This document shows, in pieces, positions 34,592 to 43,399 of a DNA stretch of 64,000 bases; the stretch's first letter is position 1; every line of letters starts with the position of its first letter. Source of the DNA: Merdiplasma sp964643295 (GTDB taxonomy: Bacteria > Bacillota > Clostridia > Lachnospirales > Lachnospiraceae); NCBI GenBank assembly GCA_964643295.1, contig CAZXSN010000007.1, positions 1-64,000 of the forward strand, given 5' to 3'. The position numbers and the translations under genes are program-made. A model generated the notes under the pieces. The model was not told the DNA's origin and searched no databases. It saw only the letters and a list, made by a program, of their open reading frames with translations.

Positions 34592-35290
34592 TTAAAATAC
34601 CTCATGATCAAACAGTTTCTGCATGAGGTCGGTTACTTTTTCTTCTCTTTCGCTTAGATAGTCTTTCAAAATATCCCTGTCTTTGCAGATGCGGATCGCT
34701 GCTGCAATCGATTCCCTGGTTTTCCCGCTCTTTTGCGCCTGTTCGCGCACGATTCTGCAAAACTGCATGTACTCGCCCAGGATTCCTGTGCAGTTTTCTT
34801 CCCGGAGAACGATTACTTTCATGTTAAAATCAGTATCCTCTCCGTCAAAAAAACTGTCCCTGAAAGAAACAACCTCCTTCTCCATCTTGTCACTGCCCGT
34901 ATAGATGACATACAGATTCGGTTCCGGAATCATTACCTTCTCACCCTCAGACTGATCTTCTCCTGCTCTTTGCGAGTACTCCGCATAAAGATGCGTCAGG
35001 AAGGAAAACATCCACATTAGGATGTTATCAGTCCAGGGTCCATCCAGCTGGCCGATGACAAGCATCCGTTTTCCATCAACAAGCATGCCAAGACCGCTGT
35101 ACTGCAGCTGTGTCAGGACATATTCGGTCGACGAAAAATCAATCCTATCCTCCGTGACATCCGTCTCGTCAGGATGAATGGACTGGTACAGTTTCATCTG
35201 ATTTTCCTTTTCCCGGAACAAATCCAGAAAGACACTTTCCGGTACGTTTCGCATCAGCTGGACCGGCTGATCCTGTTTCTTATCTTCCAT
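34592..35290 (-). CDS. Rpn/PD-(D/E)XK transposase-nuclease-like protein with a degenerate active site
   Basis: A 232-residue protein resembling Rpn (recombination-promoting nuclease) family members common in Lachnospiraceae. The match is in the second half: PEPNLYVIYTG, an acidic patch, then ILGEYMQFCRIV and the helical tail ending EKVTDLMQKLFDHEVF. In active members the core carries a strand like LVxxEHQST followed by PLR or a similar helix. Here the same place reads LVIGQLDGPWTDNI, so the catalytic glutamate and glutamine appear lost. It may be an inactive relative or a decaying gene. AGTTAGATGG precedes the start without a strong site. The identification is by pattern recollection, not alignment. 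Confidence 0.6.
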   Translation of the reverse strand: MEDKKQDQPVQLMRNVPESVFLDLFREKENQMKLYQSIHPDETDVTEDRIDFSSTEYVLTQLQYSGLGMLVDGKRMLVIGQLDGPWTDNILMWMFSFLTHLYAEYSQRAGEDQSEGEKVMIPEPNLYVIYTGSDKMEKEVVSFRDSFFDGEDTDFNMKVIVLREENCTGILGEYMQFCRIVREQAQKSGKTRESIAAAIRICKDRDILKDYLSEREEKVTDLMQKLFDHEVF

Positions 35291-35706
35291 CTAACTCACT
35301 CCTGTTCTTAATGCAATAAGCAGCTGCTGCTATCCACAGACAGTATAACGGAAATCTCTCCGCTTTTCAATATTCATTTTATGTTCAAAACTGGTGAACC
35401 ATAGATGTATGCTCAGGTGCCCCTCCCTGCTGTCAGGGCGCCTTGCAGAAAGGAGAATGTTAAAAAGCAGCCGTAAGAGTGCGTCAAACCCGCCAGGAAA
35501 CCATCCCGCAGGCAGAAAGGTTCGCTGCCGGGTATCGCAAAGGCGAGGGACATAAGCGCGTACCTTCGCCGCAGGGGAGGATACGCACACAGGCAGCTGC
35601 TGCCGGAGACATCATGAACGATTGAGCAGAGGACGCGCAAAAACAAAGCGGATCCGCAGAAAAACTTCCTTCTGCGGATCCCTTCCGGGTAAACTCTTAA
35701 AGGATT
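35291..35706. other. 416-bp intergenic region before the Rpn-like gene
   Basis: It holds the queA terminator (35638-35681). The rest has only unsupported short frames. Confidence 0.55.
35638..35681 (-). terminator. Terminator of the histidine phosphatase-queA operon
   Basis: GGATCCGCAG and CTGCGGATCC form a perfect ten-base-pair stem; on minus it is followed by a TTTGTTTTTG tract. It lies 26 bp after the queA stop. Confidence 0.8.
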
Positions 35707-36732
35707 TTACTTAATCAGCATCGCGTCCCCAAAAGAAAAGAAGCGGTACTTTTCCCTGACTGCCTCCTCGTAAGCCGCCAGAATCTGTTCCCTCCCCGCC
35801 AATGCCGATACCAGCATCAGCAGAGTCGATTCCGGGAGATGGAAATTTGTGATCAGGGCATCCAGGATTTTAAAACGGTACCCTGGATAAATGAAAATCT
35901 CCGTCCATCCGCTTTTCGCATGCAGGGTTCCATCCTCATCCGCCGCCGATTCAATCGTCCGGCAGCTCGTCGTTCCCACGCAGACCACACGGCCGCCGTT
36001 TTTTCTGGCGGTGTTCACCAGGGCAGCGGTTTCCTCGCTGACCTCATAAAACTCGCTGTGCATATGGTGCTCATCCACGTTTTCCACCTTCACCGGCCGA
36101 AAGGTGCCCAGACCGACATGCAGTGTGACTTCCGCAATCGAAACCCCTTTCTTTCGGATCTGCTCCAAAAGTTCCGGAGTAAAATGAAGCCCCGCCGTCG
36201 GCGCGGCCGCGGATCCGTCATATTTGGCATATACCGTCTGGTAGCGGTCCTTATCCTTTAACGGATGGGTGATGTACGGGGGAAGCGGCATCTGACCAAG
36301 TTCATCCAGGATCTCCTCAAAGATGCCCTCATAGGAAAACCGAATCAGACGGTTCCCATCCTCCACCACATCCGTCACTTCTCCCACAAGGCGCCCGTCT
36401 CCGAAGGAAATCTGCGTACCGGGTCTGCATTTCTTTCCCGGTTTTACCAGGGTCTCCCAGACCTGCTCCGAGCGGCGCTTTAGCAGAAGCACTTCAATCT
36501 TCGCGTCTGTTCCCACGCGGGTGCCGTAGAGCCTGGCAGGAATTACTTTCGTATTGTTCACCACCAGGCAGTCTCCGGGGTTTAAAAAATCCACGATCTC
36601 CCGGAAAATGTGATGGGATACCTCCCCGGTTGTCCGATCCAGAACCATCAGCCGCGAGGAGGAACGATCCTCCAGGGGATCCTGTGCGATCAGCTCCGGC
36701 GGCAGTTCATAATAAAAATCCGATGTTTTCAT
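35707..36732 (-). CDS. queA: S-adenosylmethionine:tRNA ribosyltransferase-isomerase
   Basis: A 341-residue enzyme that transfers and isomerises the ribosyl part of SAM onto preQ1 at tRNA position 34, forming epoxyqueuosine. Signatures are FYYELPPELIAQDPLEDRSSSRLMVLDR at the N-terminus (read here in pieces), NTKVIPARLYG, YDGSAAAPTAGLHFTPELL and the C-terminal ITNFHLPESTLLMLVSA. Length is normal. The gene starts 14 bp after the histidine phosphatase gene on the same strand. No tgt, yajC or preQ1 synthesis genes are visible nearby; tgt often follows queA in Firmicutes, but here a terminator does. Confidence 0.97.
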   Translation of the reverse strand: MKTSDFYYELPPELIAQDPLEDRSSSRLMVLDRTTGEVSHHIFREIVDFLNPGDCLVVNNTKVIPARLYGTRVGTDAKIEVLLLKRRSEQVWETLVKPGKKCRPGTQISFGDGRLVGEVTDVVEDGNRLIRFSYEGIFEEILDELGQMPLPPYITHPLKDKDRYQTVYAKYDGSAAAPTAGLHFTPELLEQIRKKGVSIAEVTLHVGLGTFRPVKVENVDEHHMHSEFYEVSEETAALVNTARKNGGRVVCVGTTSCRTIESAADEDGTLHAKSGWTEIFIYPGYRFKILDALITNFHLPESTLLMLVSALAGREQILAAYEEAVREKYRFFSFGDAMLIK

Positions 36733-36746
36733 AGTCTCCCACTAAT

Positions 36747-37409
36747 TCACAGATAGAACAGGACATCCCGCCTGCACAGTTTCCATACACCGCCGTTTAG
36801 GGATACGATCGAAACGGAACAGTTGGGAGGCACCCGCCCCTGCCAGAAATTCTTAAGCGGAATGTTCCCGATATTGGCTAGCAGCGCCCTTGAAGCCGCC
36901 CCATGCGTAGAAATAAGCAGCGTTTCCTCCCTTTCTGAAGCGGCAAGGCCGTCCAGAAAGCTTTTTGTACGGGAAAGCAGCTCCTCGAAACGCTCTCCGC
37001 CAGGCGGCGGAACATACTTTTCCGGAGAATCAAAAAAGAGATGAAACTTTGAATCCGCCTGCGGGTATCCGTACTTTTCCGCATCCAAAAGAAGCTCTTT
37101 CGCCCGCTCTTTGTCTACTCCCCCTGTATATACGCATCCCTCGCCCTCACCAAAACTGATCTCGCAAAGGCGAGGGTCAATCACAACAGGAATCGGACGG
37201 CCCCCGGCAGCAAGTCCGGCGGTTTCCAGCGCTCTGCTTAACGGGCTGCTTAGGATCCTGGCAAAGGGGATGGAAAAAAGCGCCTCCCCTACGCGTCTTG
37301 CAAGTTCCCGCCCATTCTCATTTAAGGGGATATCGGTCTGCCCCTGGATCCGCCTGGTTTTGTTCCAGTTGGTCTCCCCATGCCGGATGATGTAGAATCG
37401 CATAGGCAT
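36747..37409 (-). CDS. Histidine phosphatase family protein (phosphoglycerate mutase-like)
   Basis: A 220-residue protein of the branch including GpmB, CobC and PhoE. The phosphorylated histidine is in YIIRHGETNWN (near residue 10), with RIQGQTDIPLNENG, SSPLSRALETA and LISTHGAASRALL (second catalytic histidine) completing the site. It lacks the insertions of true cofactor-dependent phosphoglycerate mutase. AGGAGG lies seven bases before the start at 37409; ATG two codons later is an alternative. It is upstream of queA with 14 bp between. Substrate unknown. Confidence 0.88.
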   Translation of the reverse strand: MPMRFYIIRHGETNWNKTRRIQGQTDIPLNENGRELARRVGEALFSIPFARILSSPLSRALETAGLAAGGRPIPVVIDPRLCEISFGEGEGCVYTGGVDKERAKELLLDAEKYGYPQADSKFHLFFDSPEKYVPPPGGERFEELLSRTKSFLDGLAASEREETLLISTHGAASRALLANIGNIPLKNFWQGRVPPNCSVSIVSLNGGVWKLCRRDVLFYL

Positions 37410-37712
37410 TCCTCTTCCTCCTCATAAAAAGCTGCCCGCCCGGGAAAACCGAAAGGCAGTGTTTTGCTGTCTTCAGGGAAAGTGTGTCATCACCGGCTTT
37501 TTGGTTTCCTTCTAATCTTCGACATCGATCATCCGCGATTGGATGACACCCGACGCATCCGTCCACAGTTCCTGGGGCAGCGAAAATGCCCGCACAAAGA
37601 TCCGCTGCCGCAGAAGAACCGTACATCTCCTTTTTGTGTATCTTATTTTTACCCTGGTGACCCTGCCTGTTTTTCCTGCCTGCTTATTCTTTTCCAGGCA
37701 GGGAAAAATCAC
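37410..37712. other. 303-bp gap with a hairpin after pheT
   Basis: A hairpin with CCTGCCTG and CAGGCAGG arms, extended by T5/A5, spans 37670-37708 directly after pheT. It may stabilise or end the pheST mRNA, though a clean U-tract is missing. The rest appears empty. Confidence 0.45.
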
Positions 37713-40130
37713 TTAGGAGCGAATCTCGATCTTTAAGGATTCCAGTCCGTTCCAGATCTTTTTCATCACCGCGGTCACATCCGCTTCCTCCAGTGTGCGG
37801 TCTTTCGCCCGGAAGGTAATCGAATATGCCATGGACTTAAAGCCCTGCTGAATCTGTGCCCCCTCATAGAGGTCAAACAGCTGGCAGCTCTCTAAGAGCT
37901 TCCCGCCCCGCTGAGCAATCATCGCTTCGATCTGTCCTGCGGAGACTTCCCTGGGAACCACCATGCTGATATCCCGGGTAACCGCCGGATAGCGGGCAAT
38001 CCCGTTATACTTGCGGTCAAAGGTCGCGCGTTTCACAACTTCCGGCATATCCAGCACCGCCACATAGGTCTTTTCTCCCAAACCGTAGGTGTCCATGACC
38101 TCCGGATGCACCTCTCCTAAGTAGCCAAGTTTTTGTCCCTGATACAGGATGTCCGCCTGGCGTCCCGGATGCAGAAACGGCTTCGGATCCGACGGATCAT
38201 AGACCTTCCGCTCCTTCAGGCCGACCTTCTCTAAGAATTCCTCCACGACTCCTTTCATCGTAAAGAAATCGCCGTCGCCGTAGAAGCCCAGGGTAAACTG
38301 CATCCGCTCTTCGGGCAGTTCCGTAAGCGGCAGCGCCTTCGGCAGATAGATGTTCCCCAGTTCGTAAAGGCGCACGTTCTTATTCCGGTGATTGTAGTTA
38401 AACGCCAGGGAAGTCAGCATTCCGTTCAAGGAAATCGTGCGCATGATGCTGAAATCCTCCCCCAGCGGATTTAAGATCTGCACGGTACGCCGCAGGGGCG
38501 AATCGGCAGGCAGGCGCAGCTTGTCAAATACCTTCGGACTTTCAAAAGAATAGCACATCCCCTGGGAGAAACCGCAGTACTCGGCCACCTCTCTGGCCAC
38601 ATCCTCTATACGCATCTTAAACGGTTTCTTTCCGGTGGTCGCTTCACCCGAGGGCAGCGTTGTGGGGATGTTGTCATACCCGTAGAAACGGGCCACTTCC
38701 TCCGCCAGATCCGCCGTGCGGAACAGATCCTGGCGGAAAGTCGGGGCAATGATCTCCTGTGTGTCAGGATCCAGAGGAAGCTCCACGCGTTTTAAGTACC
38801 CCAGCATCTCCTCCGCCGAAAGGTTCGTTCCCAGTAAAGCGTTGATCTTTTCCGGCTCAAACTTCACCCGCACCGGCTCTCTTTTTTCCGGATAAACATC
38901 CACGATCCCGCCTACAACCTCTCCGGCGCCTAACTCTTCCACGAGCTGGCAGGCGCGGTTGATCGCCTCCTCGGCATTGTTCGGATCCAGACCTTTCTCA
39001 AATTTTCCCGAGGCCTCCGTGCGCAGACCGATCCTCTTGGCGGACAGGCGGTTGTTGGTGCCGTCAAAGCAGGCGGCCTCAAACATCATTGTATGGATGT
39101 CATCGGTGATCATCGAATTCTCACCGCCCATGATTCCACCGATGCCGACCGATTTCTCCCCGTCGCAGATCATCAGCACGTTCTCATCCAGTTGCCGCTC
39201 CTGACCGTCCAGAGTCACAAACTTCTCTCCCGGTGCAGCCCTGCGGACGATGATTTCATGTCCGGCGATCTGATCATAATCATAAGCATGCATGGGCTGT
39301 CCATACTCTTCCATGACATAGTTCGTGATATCGACGATGTTGTTGATCGGACGGATTCCCGCCGCCGCCAGACGCCGCTGCATCCACAGCGGAGAGGGAG
39401 CGATATGGACATTTTTCACCACGCGGGCCGTATAACGCGGGCAAAGATCCGGATCCTTCACCGTCACCTTCACGTAGTCGTGGACATCCTCCGCATTGCC
39501 GGTCGGCGTCACCACCGGGGGATAAAACGGCTTTTGGAAGGTCGCCGCAGCCTCCCTTGCGATGCCGATCACACTGTAGCAGTCCACGCGGTTGGAGGTA
39601 ATCTCGTACTCAAAATTCACATCGTTCAGTCCTAAAGCCGCCACCGCATCGGCCCCCACCTTAGCATCCTCGGGAAAGATGTAGATGCCAAACTCCGGGG
39701 CATCGGGGTACAGATCCCTGGATGAGCCAAGCTCCTCAATCGAGCACATCATGCCGTTTGATTCCACGCCGCGCAGATTCCCTTTCTTGATCTGGATGCC
39801 GCCGGGAGTCATCTTTCCGTCGTGAGTCCCGGCTACCCGGCCGCCGTCTAACACCACCGGGACCTTGTCCCCGACCTTCACATTCGGCGCACCGGTGACG
39901 ATCTGCACTGTCTCACTGCCGATATTCACCTGGCAGACGATCAGTTTGTCCGCGTTCGGATGCGGAGCAATCTCCTCAATCTGACCAATCAGGATGTTCT
40001 TAAGATCCGCGTCTGAGCGCACATATCCTTCCACCTTGGTTCCGCTTAAGGTCATCGCGTCCATGTATTCCTGGGCAGTCACATCCAGCTGCGGAACATA
40101 TGCCTTGATCCAAGATAATGTCGTATTCAT
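37713..40130 (-). CDS. pheT: Phenylalanine-tRNA ligase beta subunit
   Basis: An 805-residue beta chain of the alpha2-beta2 PheRS. Residues 40-155 form the EMAP-like tRNA-binding domain (ILIGQIEEIAPHPNADKLIVCQV). B3/B4 editing domains follow, then B5 (PVRVKFEPEKINALLGTNLSAEEM), a pseudo-catalytic core and the C-terminal ferredoxin-fold anticodon-binding domain (YPAVTRDISMVVPREVS ... SMAYSITFRAKDRTLEEADV). The domain set and length are standard. It begins 15 bp after pheS and is controlled with it by a phenylalanine T-box. Confidence 0.97.
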   Translation of the reverse strand: MNTTLSWIKAYVPQLDVTAQEYMDAMTLSGTKVEGYVRSDADLKNILIGQIEEIAPHPNADKLIVCQVNIGSETVQIVTGAPNVKVGDKVPVVLDGGRVAGTHDGKMTPGGIQIKKGNLRGVESNGMMCSIEELGSSRDLYPDAPEFGIYIFPEDAKVGADAVAALGLNDVNFEYEITSNRVDCYSVIGIAREAAATFQKPFYPPVVTPTGNAEDVHDYVKVTVKDPDLCPRYTARVVKNVHIAPSPLWMQRRLAAAGIRPINNIVDITNYVMEEYGQPMHAYDYDQIAGHEIIVRRAAPGEKFVTLDGQERQLDENVLMICDGEKSVGIGGIMGGENSMITDDIHTMMFEAACFDGTNNRLSAKRIGLRTEASGKFEKGLDPNNAEEAINRACQLVEELGAGEVVGGIVDVYPEKREPVRVKFEPEKINALLGTNLSAEEMLGYLKRVELPLDPDTQEIIAPTFRQDLFRTADLAEEVARFYGYDNIPTTLPSGEATTGKKPFKMRIEDVAREVAEYCGFSQGMCYSFESPKVFDKLRLPADSPLRRTVQILNPLGEDFSIMRTISLNGMLTSLAFNYNHRNKNVRLYELGNIYLPKALPLTELPEERMQFTLGFYGDGDFFTMKGVVEEFLEKVGLKERKVYDPSDPKPFLHPGRQADILYQGQKLGYLGEVHPEVMDTYGLGEKTYVAVLDMPEVVKRATFDRKYNGIARYPAVTRDISMVVPREVSAGQIEAMIAQRGGKLLESCQLFDLYEGAQIQQGFKSMAYSITFRAKDRTLEEADVTAVMKKIWNGLESLKIEIRS

Positions 40131-40145
40131 AAGTCTCTCTCCTCC

Positions 40146-41165
40146 TTAGAACTGCCTGAGGAAACGGTAGTCGTTTTCATACAGCAGACGCATATCGTCA
40201 ATCTCATATTTCAGCAGGGCGATGCGCTCCAGACCGACGCCAAAGGCAAATCCGGTGTAGACATTCGGATCAATCCCGCACATCTCCAGCACATGCGGGT
40301 GCACCATACCGCAGCCCAGGATTTCGATCCAGCCGCTGCCCTTGCAGAACCGGCAGCCCTTGCCGCCGCACTTAAAGCAGGAGACATCCATCTCGGCGCT
40401 GGGCTCCGTGAACGGGAAATGATGCGGGCGAAACTTCGTCTTCGTCTCCGCACCGAACAGTTCCTGAGCGAACACTTCCAGCGTTCCCTTCAGATCCGCG
40501 AAGGTAATGTTCTTATCTATCACCAGCCCTTCGATCTGATGAAACGACGGGGAATGGGTGGCGTCCACCTCATCGGAACGGAACACGCGTCCCGGAGAGA
40601 TCATGCGGATCGGCAGCCTGCCCTTCTCCATCGTCCTGGCCTGTACCGGGGATGTCTGGGTGCGCAGCACGATATCCTTATTAATATAGAACGTATCCTG
40701 CTCATCCTTGGCCGGATGATTGGCCGGAATGTTCAGTTTCTCGAAGTTGTACTCATCGTACTCGACTTCCGGGCCTTCAATCACTTCGTAACCCATGCCA
40801 ATGAAGATGCGCTCCACTTCCTCCTGAGCGATCGTGTTCGGATGACGGTGACCTACCAGATTTCTCCTGCCGGGAAGTGTCACATCGATCACTTCCTGCT
40901 CCATCTTGTGTTCGCGCTCTGCCGCCTCCAGGTTTGCCTTTTTCTCCTCCAGGGCCTGCTCAATCAGTGCTCTGGTATCGTTGACCATCTGCCCGACCCT
41001 GGGCCGATCCTGCGCAGGCACATCTTTCATGCCCTTTAAGACCGCCGTAAGCTCCCCTTTCTTTCCCAGAAAGGCGACACGAACCTCATTCAGTCTGTCC
41101 AAACCGTCCGCCTCAGAGATACGCCTGAGAGCCTCCTCCCTGATCTCCTGAAGTTTTTCTTCCAT
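40146..41165 (-). CDS. pheS: Phenylalanine-tRNA ligase alpha subunit
   Basis: A 339-residue catalytic chain. The N-terminal coiled coil (residues 1-85) binds tRNA. Class II motifs are seen: HPNTIAQEEVERIFIGMGYE, the motif 2 region SPGRVFRSDEVDATHSPSFHQ and motif 3 near GFAFGVGLERIALLKY. FPFTEPSAEMDVSC holds the phenylalanine pocket, followed by a CxxC-x3-CxxC cluster that is usual in Firmicute PheS. The ATG at 41165 follows GGAG seven bases upstream; the frame to 41195 is longer but unlike the family. Confidence 0.97.
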   Translation of the reverse strand: MEEKLQEIREEALRRISEADGLDRLNEVRVAFLGKKGELTAVLKGMKDVPAQDRPRVGQMVNDTRALIEQALEEKKANLEAAEREHKMEQEVIDVTLPGRRNLVGHRHPNTIAQEEVERIFIGMGYEVIEGPEVEYDEYNFEKLNIPANHPAKDEQDTFYINKDIVLRTQTSPVQARTMEKGRLPIRMISPGRVFRSDEVDATHSPSFHQIEGLVIDKNITFADLKGTLEVFAQELFGAETKTKFRPHHFPFTEPSAEMDVSCFKCGGKGCRFCKGSGWIEILGCGMVHPHVLEMCGIDPNVYTGFAFGVGLERIALLKYEIDDMRLLYENDYRFLRQF

Positions 41166-41369
41166 AAGATAACTCCTCTCTCTTCTCCTTATCAAAAATC
41201 CGCCGCTTTCTCTCCTACCTGGCGGTTCCCGTTTGATAAGTATCTTTTCCTTTAACTGGATGAATTAACTGGATGAATCCGCAGCTAAAATTTCCGCGCC
41301 CAGATATCCTTGCACGTAATACGCTGATCTACGATTTTCGATCTGTCTTCTGAACTTCTGATGCGCATG

Positions 41370-41626
41370 AAAAAAACTCCGCCCGATGAGGGACGAAGCT
41401 TTGCTTTCCGTGGTACCACCCTGATTTCTGCGGTATTCGCAGACACTCTCCCGCGTAACGTGCGGCCTGCGTCATCTCCTACCGGGTCAGAACCTTTCAG
41501 AAATGCAGCTTCAGCGTGAAATTCAAAGATCATCCGAACCTGAAGATGTTTGCAGCCGACGGCATCTTCTCTCTGAAGGAAAATGATCTTCTACTGTGCG
41601 CCTTCTTGGCCTTTTTCCTGTGAACG
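41370..41626 (-). promoter_or_regulatory. T-box leader of pheST, phenylalanine specific
   Basis: The minus strand carries the T-box sequence AGGGTGGTACCACGG (41408-41422), followed by a terminator stem (CTTCG...CGGAG, about 41376-41399) with a run of seven T. About 107 nt after the predicted start lies a candidate specifier TTC (41518-41520) in GAATTTCACG, a Phe codon in agreement with the downstream genes. Uncharged tRNA(Phe) should favour the antiterminator and switch pheST on. Confidence 0.9.
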
Positions 41627-41632
41627 AATTCA

Positions 41633-41660
41633 AGTTTAGCACACTTTTGACTTCTGTCAA
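41633..41660 (-). promoter_or_regulatory. Promoter of the pheST T-box transcript
   Basis: On minus, TTGACA (41655-41660), 16 bp and TAAACT (41633-41638). Confidence 0.75.
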
Positions 41661-41926
41661 GTTTTTCTTTCGTAAAGCACCCAATCTTTAAGCAGAAGAT
41701 GCCGTACTGGGCAGCAGTCCTTCCTCTGCCTGGGAAACAGGAAATCCTATCGTATCTGTGATGATCTGACCCCGCACCTGCTCATCCTTCTGCCTGAAAG
41801 CACTTGCCCTTCACGTAAGAGTACGGCATCCTTAGAATGTCCCTTTCCGGACAAAGAGCATTCCTTCTTGTGCCCACGCGATGAATCAGCCGGGAAAAAA
41901 GGTTCCTCTTTCTCGGTTCCCTTTAG

Positions 41927-42751
41927 TTACGTGCTTTCTAAATAGGCATTTAATTCCGCCCCCAGAAACCACAGATACATGCAAAAGTAAAGCCACAGAA
42001 GCATCACGACCAGTGTTGTCAGACCGCCGTAGATGACGGACATGTTCTTGGCAAAGGACAGATACAGGGAGAATACGTAGGAAAACACGTACCAGGCGAC
42101 CGTAGTAAAAAAGGCCCCTGGAAACTGTGTGCGAAAAGGCTTCTTGCCGTTAGGAAGCAGCATGTACAGAGCCGTAAAGATGAGTGTCAGCAGACACAGC
42201 GCCAGAAAGGTCTGCAAAAACATCAGGACATCCTGATGAGCGGCCAGCAGCGGAAAGATACCGCATAACAGTTCCTGAAGCCGGAAACCGAAGACCAGGA
42301 TAGACACCGCCACGATGAAAGCGATCACCATCAGCACCGTATAGACGGAGGAACGGATCCGAAGCAGCAGATAGCCGCGGTTTTCCTGAATCCGGTTGAT
42401 CTGGTTCAACCCGTTGGTAAGCCCCAGAATCCCTTTTCCCGCAACCCAGATCGCGGAGATCGCGGCAAAAGAAAGAACCGTGGAGGAACCGTCATAGACG
42501 TTGTCCACGATTTCCTGCACGGAAGACATCATCTGAGCGTTCAGAAACCGTCCCAGGGTATCCATGACCATCCCCTCTGTCAGGGGTGTGTATTTCAGCA
42601 GGGTAAACATAAGCATCAGGATCGGAATGATGCTCATGACGATAAAGAAGCTGGCCTGCGCCGCATACACATCGACATGGTCATCGCGCACCCGCCTGGA
42701 AAAACTCTTCAAAAATCTGGTCAGCCGCTTCCCGCCCTCATAATACTTCAA
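41927..42751 (-). CDS. YihY/BrkB family integral membrane protein
   Basis: A 274-residue protein with six or so membrane segments, matching the YihY (formerly called BrkB or RNase BN) family. Signature text: QASFFIVMSIIPILMLMFTLL, LSFAAISAIWVAGKGILGLTNGLNQI (read in pieces), and the C-terminal YGGLTTLVVMLLWLYFCMYLWFLGAELN. The function is unclear; transport or envelope roles have been suggested. No ATG fits the family start; a TTG at 42751 (reading MKYYEGGKRL) has AAGGA about ten bases upstream. An ATG at 42807 would start inside the 6S RNA terminator. It has no promoter of its own in the 34 bp after that terminator, so read-through is probable. Confidence 0.85.
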   Translation of the reverse strand: MKYYEGGKRLTRFLKSFSRRVRDDHVDVYAAQASFFIVMSIIPILMLMFTLLKYTPLTEGMVMDTLGRFLNAQMMSSVQEIVDNVYDGSSTVLSFAAISAIWVAGKGILGLTNGLNQINRIQENRGYLLLRIRSSVYTVLMVIAFIVAVSILVFGFRLQELLCGIFPLLAAHQDVLMFLQTFLALCLLTLIFTALYMLLPNGKKPFRTQFPGAFFTTVAWYVFSYVFSLYLSFAKNMSVIYGGLTTLVVMLLWLYFCMYLWFLGAELNAYLEST

Positions 42752-42784
42752 CTTCCGTGATCCTTCTCTCTTCTCCCTGACTGG

Positions 42785-42995
42785 AAAAGAGGACATGAGC
42801 AACCCATGTCCTCTCTGGGGAAACCCAAAGTGCCGTTTCCTGCTTTTGACTCCTAGCAAAGCTAGGTGGGTAACCGCAACCGCCATATCTGCCTTCCACT
42901 GCAAACGGAGGCCTGGCATCCAAGACGGCGATGTAGGAATCCCATGAAAAGTAAATGTAGGTTCAAAATTACAGGATTGTCGCACACCCCAGGCT
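42785..42995 (-). ncRNA. ssrS: Probable 6S RNA
   Basis: A strong promoter with 17-bp spacing and a perfect TATAAT starts a transcript near 42995 that ends at a perfect nine-base-pair hairpin (GAGGACATG/CATGTCCTC) with TTTT. No reading frame is supported in its 211 nt. The 5' CTGGGG pairs with a 3' CCCCAG just before the terminator, giving a closed rod with internal loops, as in 6S RNA. Text such as TTGAACCTACATTT, GATGCCAGGCCTCC and TTTGCTAGGAGTCAAAAG resembles Firmicute 6S RNAs as I remember them. 6S RNA binds housekeeping RNA polymerase and is used as a template for product RNAs. A covariance-model search is needed to confirm it. Confidence 0.6.
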
Positions 42996-43001
42996 GATTT
43001 C

Positions 43002-43030
43002 ATTATAGCGTAGGATACGGGTTTTGACAA
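43002..43030 (-). promoter_or_regulatory. Promoter of the probable 6S RNA
   Basis: On minus, TTGTCA (43025-43030), 17 bp and TATAAT (43002-43007). Confidence 0.8.
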
Positions 43031-43280
43031 CAGGAAATTCTGCTCTTTGTTGGGGAAATATTCTCCGGCAGCTTCTCTGGCGGCTTTTGGGGATTTTCCC
43101 CGGGGTTCTCCCGGATTTTCTTCCGGCCCGTCTGTACCGGGAACCTGAAAGAAGCATCCCTTTTTGGGGCGCATAGTAAGGCAGAAAGAAGGATCCAGGG
43201 AAGATCCCGCCTGCAGCCGTGGCTGTAATCAAAAGTTTAGAAAATTAACAGAATCTTAACTTCTTTTTTTCGGCAGGCTA

Positions 43281-43289
43281 TGGTATAAT
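43281..43289 (+). promoter_or_regulatory. Extended -10 promoter for citrate synthase
   Basis: TGGTATAAT, an extended -10 box with no clear -35. About 35 bp upstream is a TTAACA-N5-TTAACT direct repeat that resembles a PhoP-type site. Confidence 0.55.
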
Positions 43290-43399
43290 AAACAATATTT
43301 TTTTCTTAAGGTTTCTACCACTTCCGTATAAGTCGTAAGATCAGCCTTTTCCCTGCAGCCATACCGTTTGCACAAGATTCGTAAGGAGGTGCTTTACTT

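Larger units (their letters stand above)
41166..41926. other. 761-bp region: pheS T-box leader and an empty stretch
   Basis: 41370-41626 is the T-box leader of pheST and 41633-41660 its promoter. The remaining 265 bp has no gene; it holds an 11-bp inverted repeat (41698-41708 and 41820-41830) enclosing 111 bp. Confidence 0.65.
42752..43399. other. 648-bp region: probable 6S RNA (minus) and citrate synthase promoter (plus)
   Basis: It holds a small RNA on minus (42785-42995) with its promoter (43002-43030), and on plus an extended -10 promoter at 43281-43289. The 200 bp between is empty apart from TTAAC direct repeats near 43244-43260. Confidence 0.6.
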
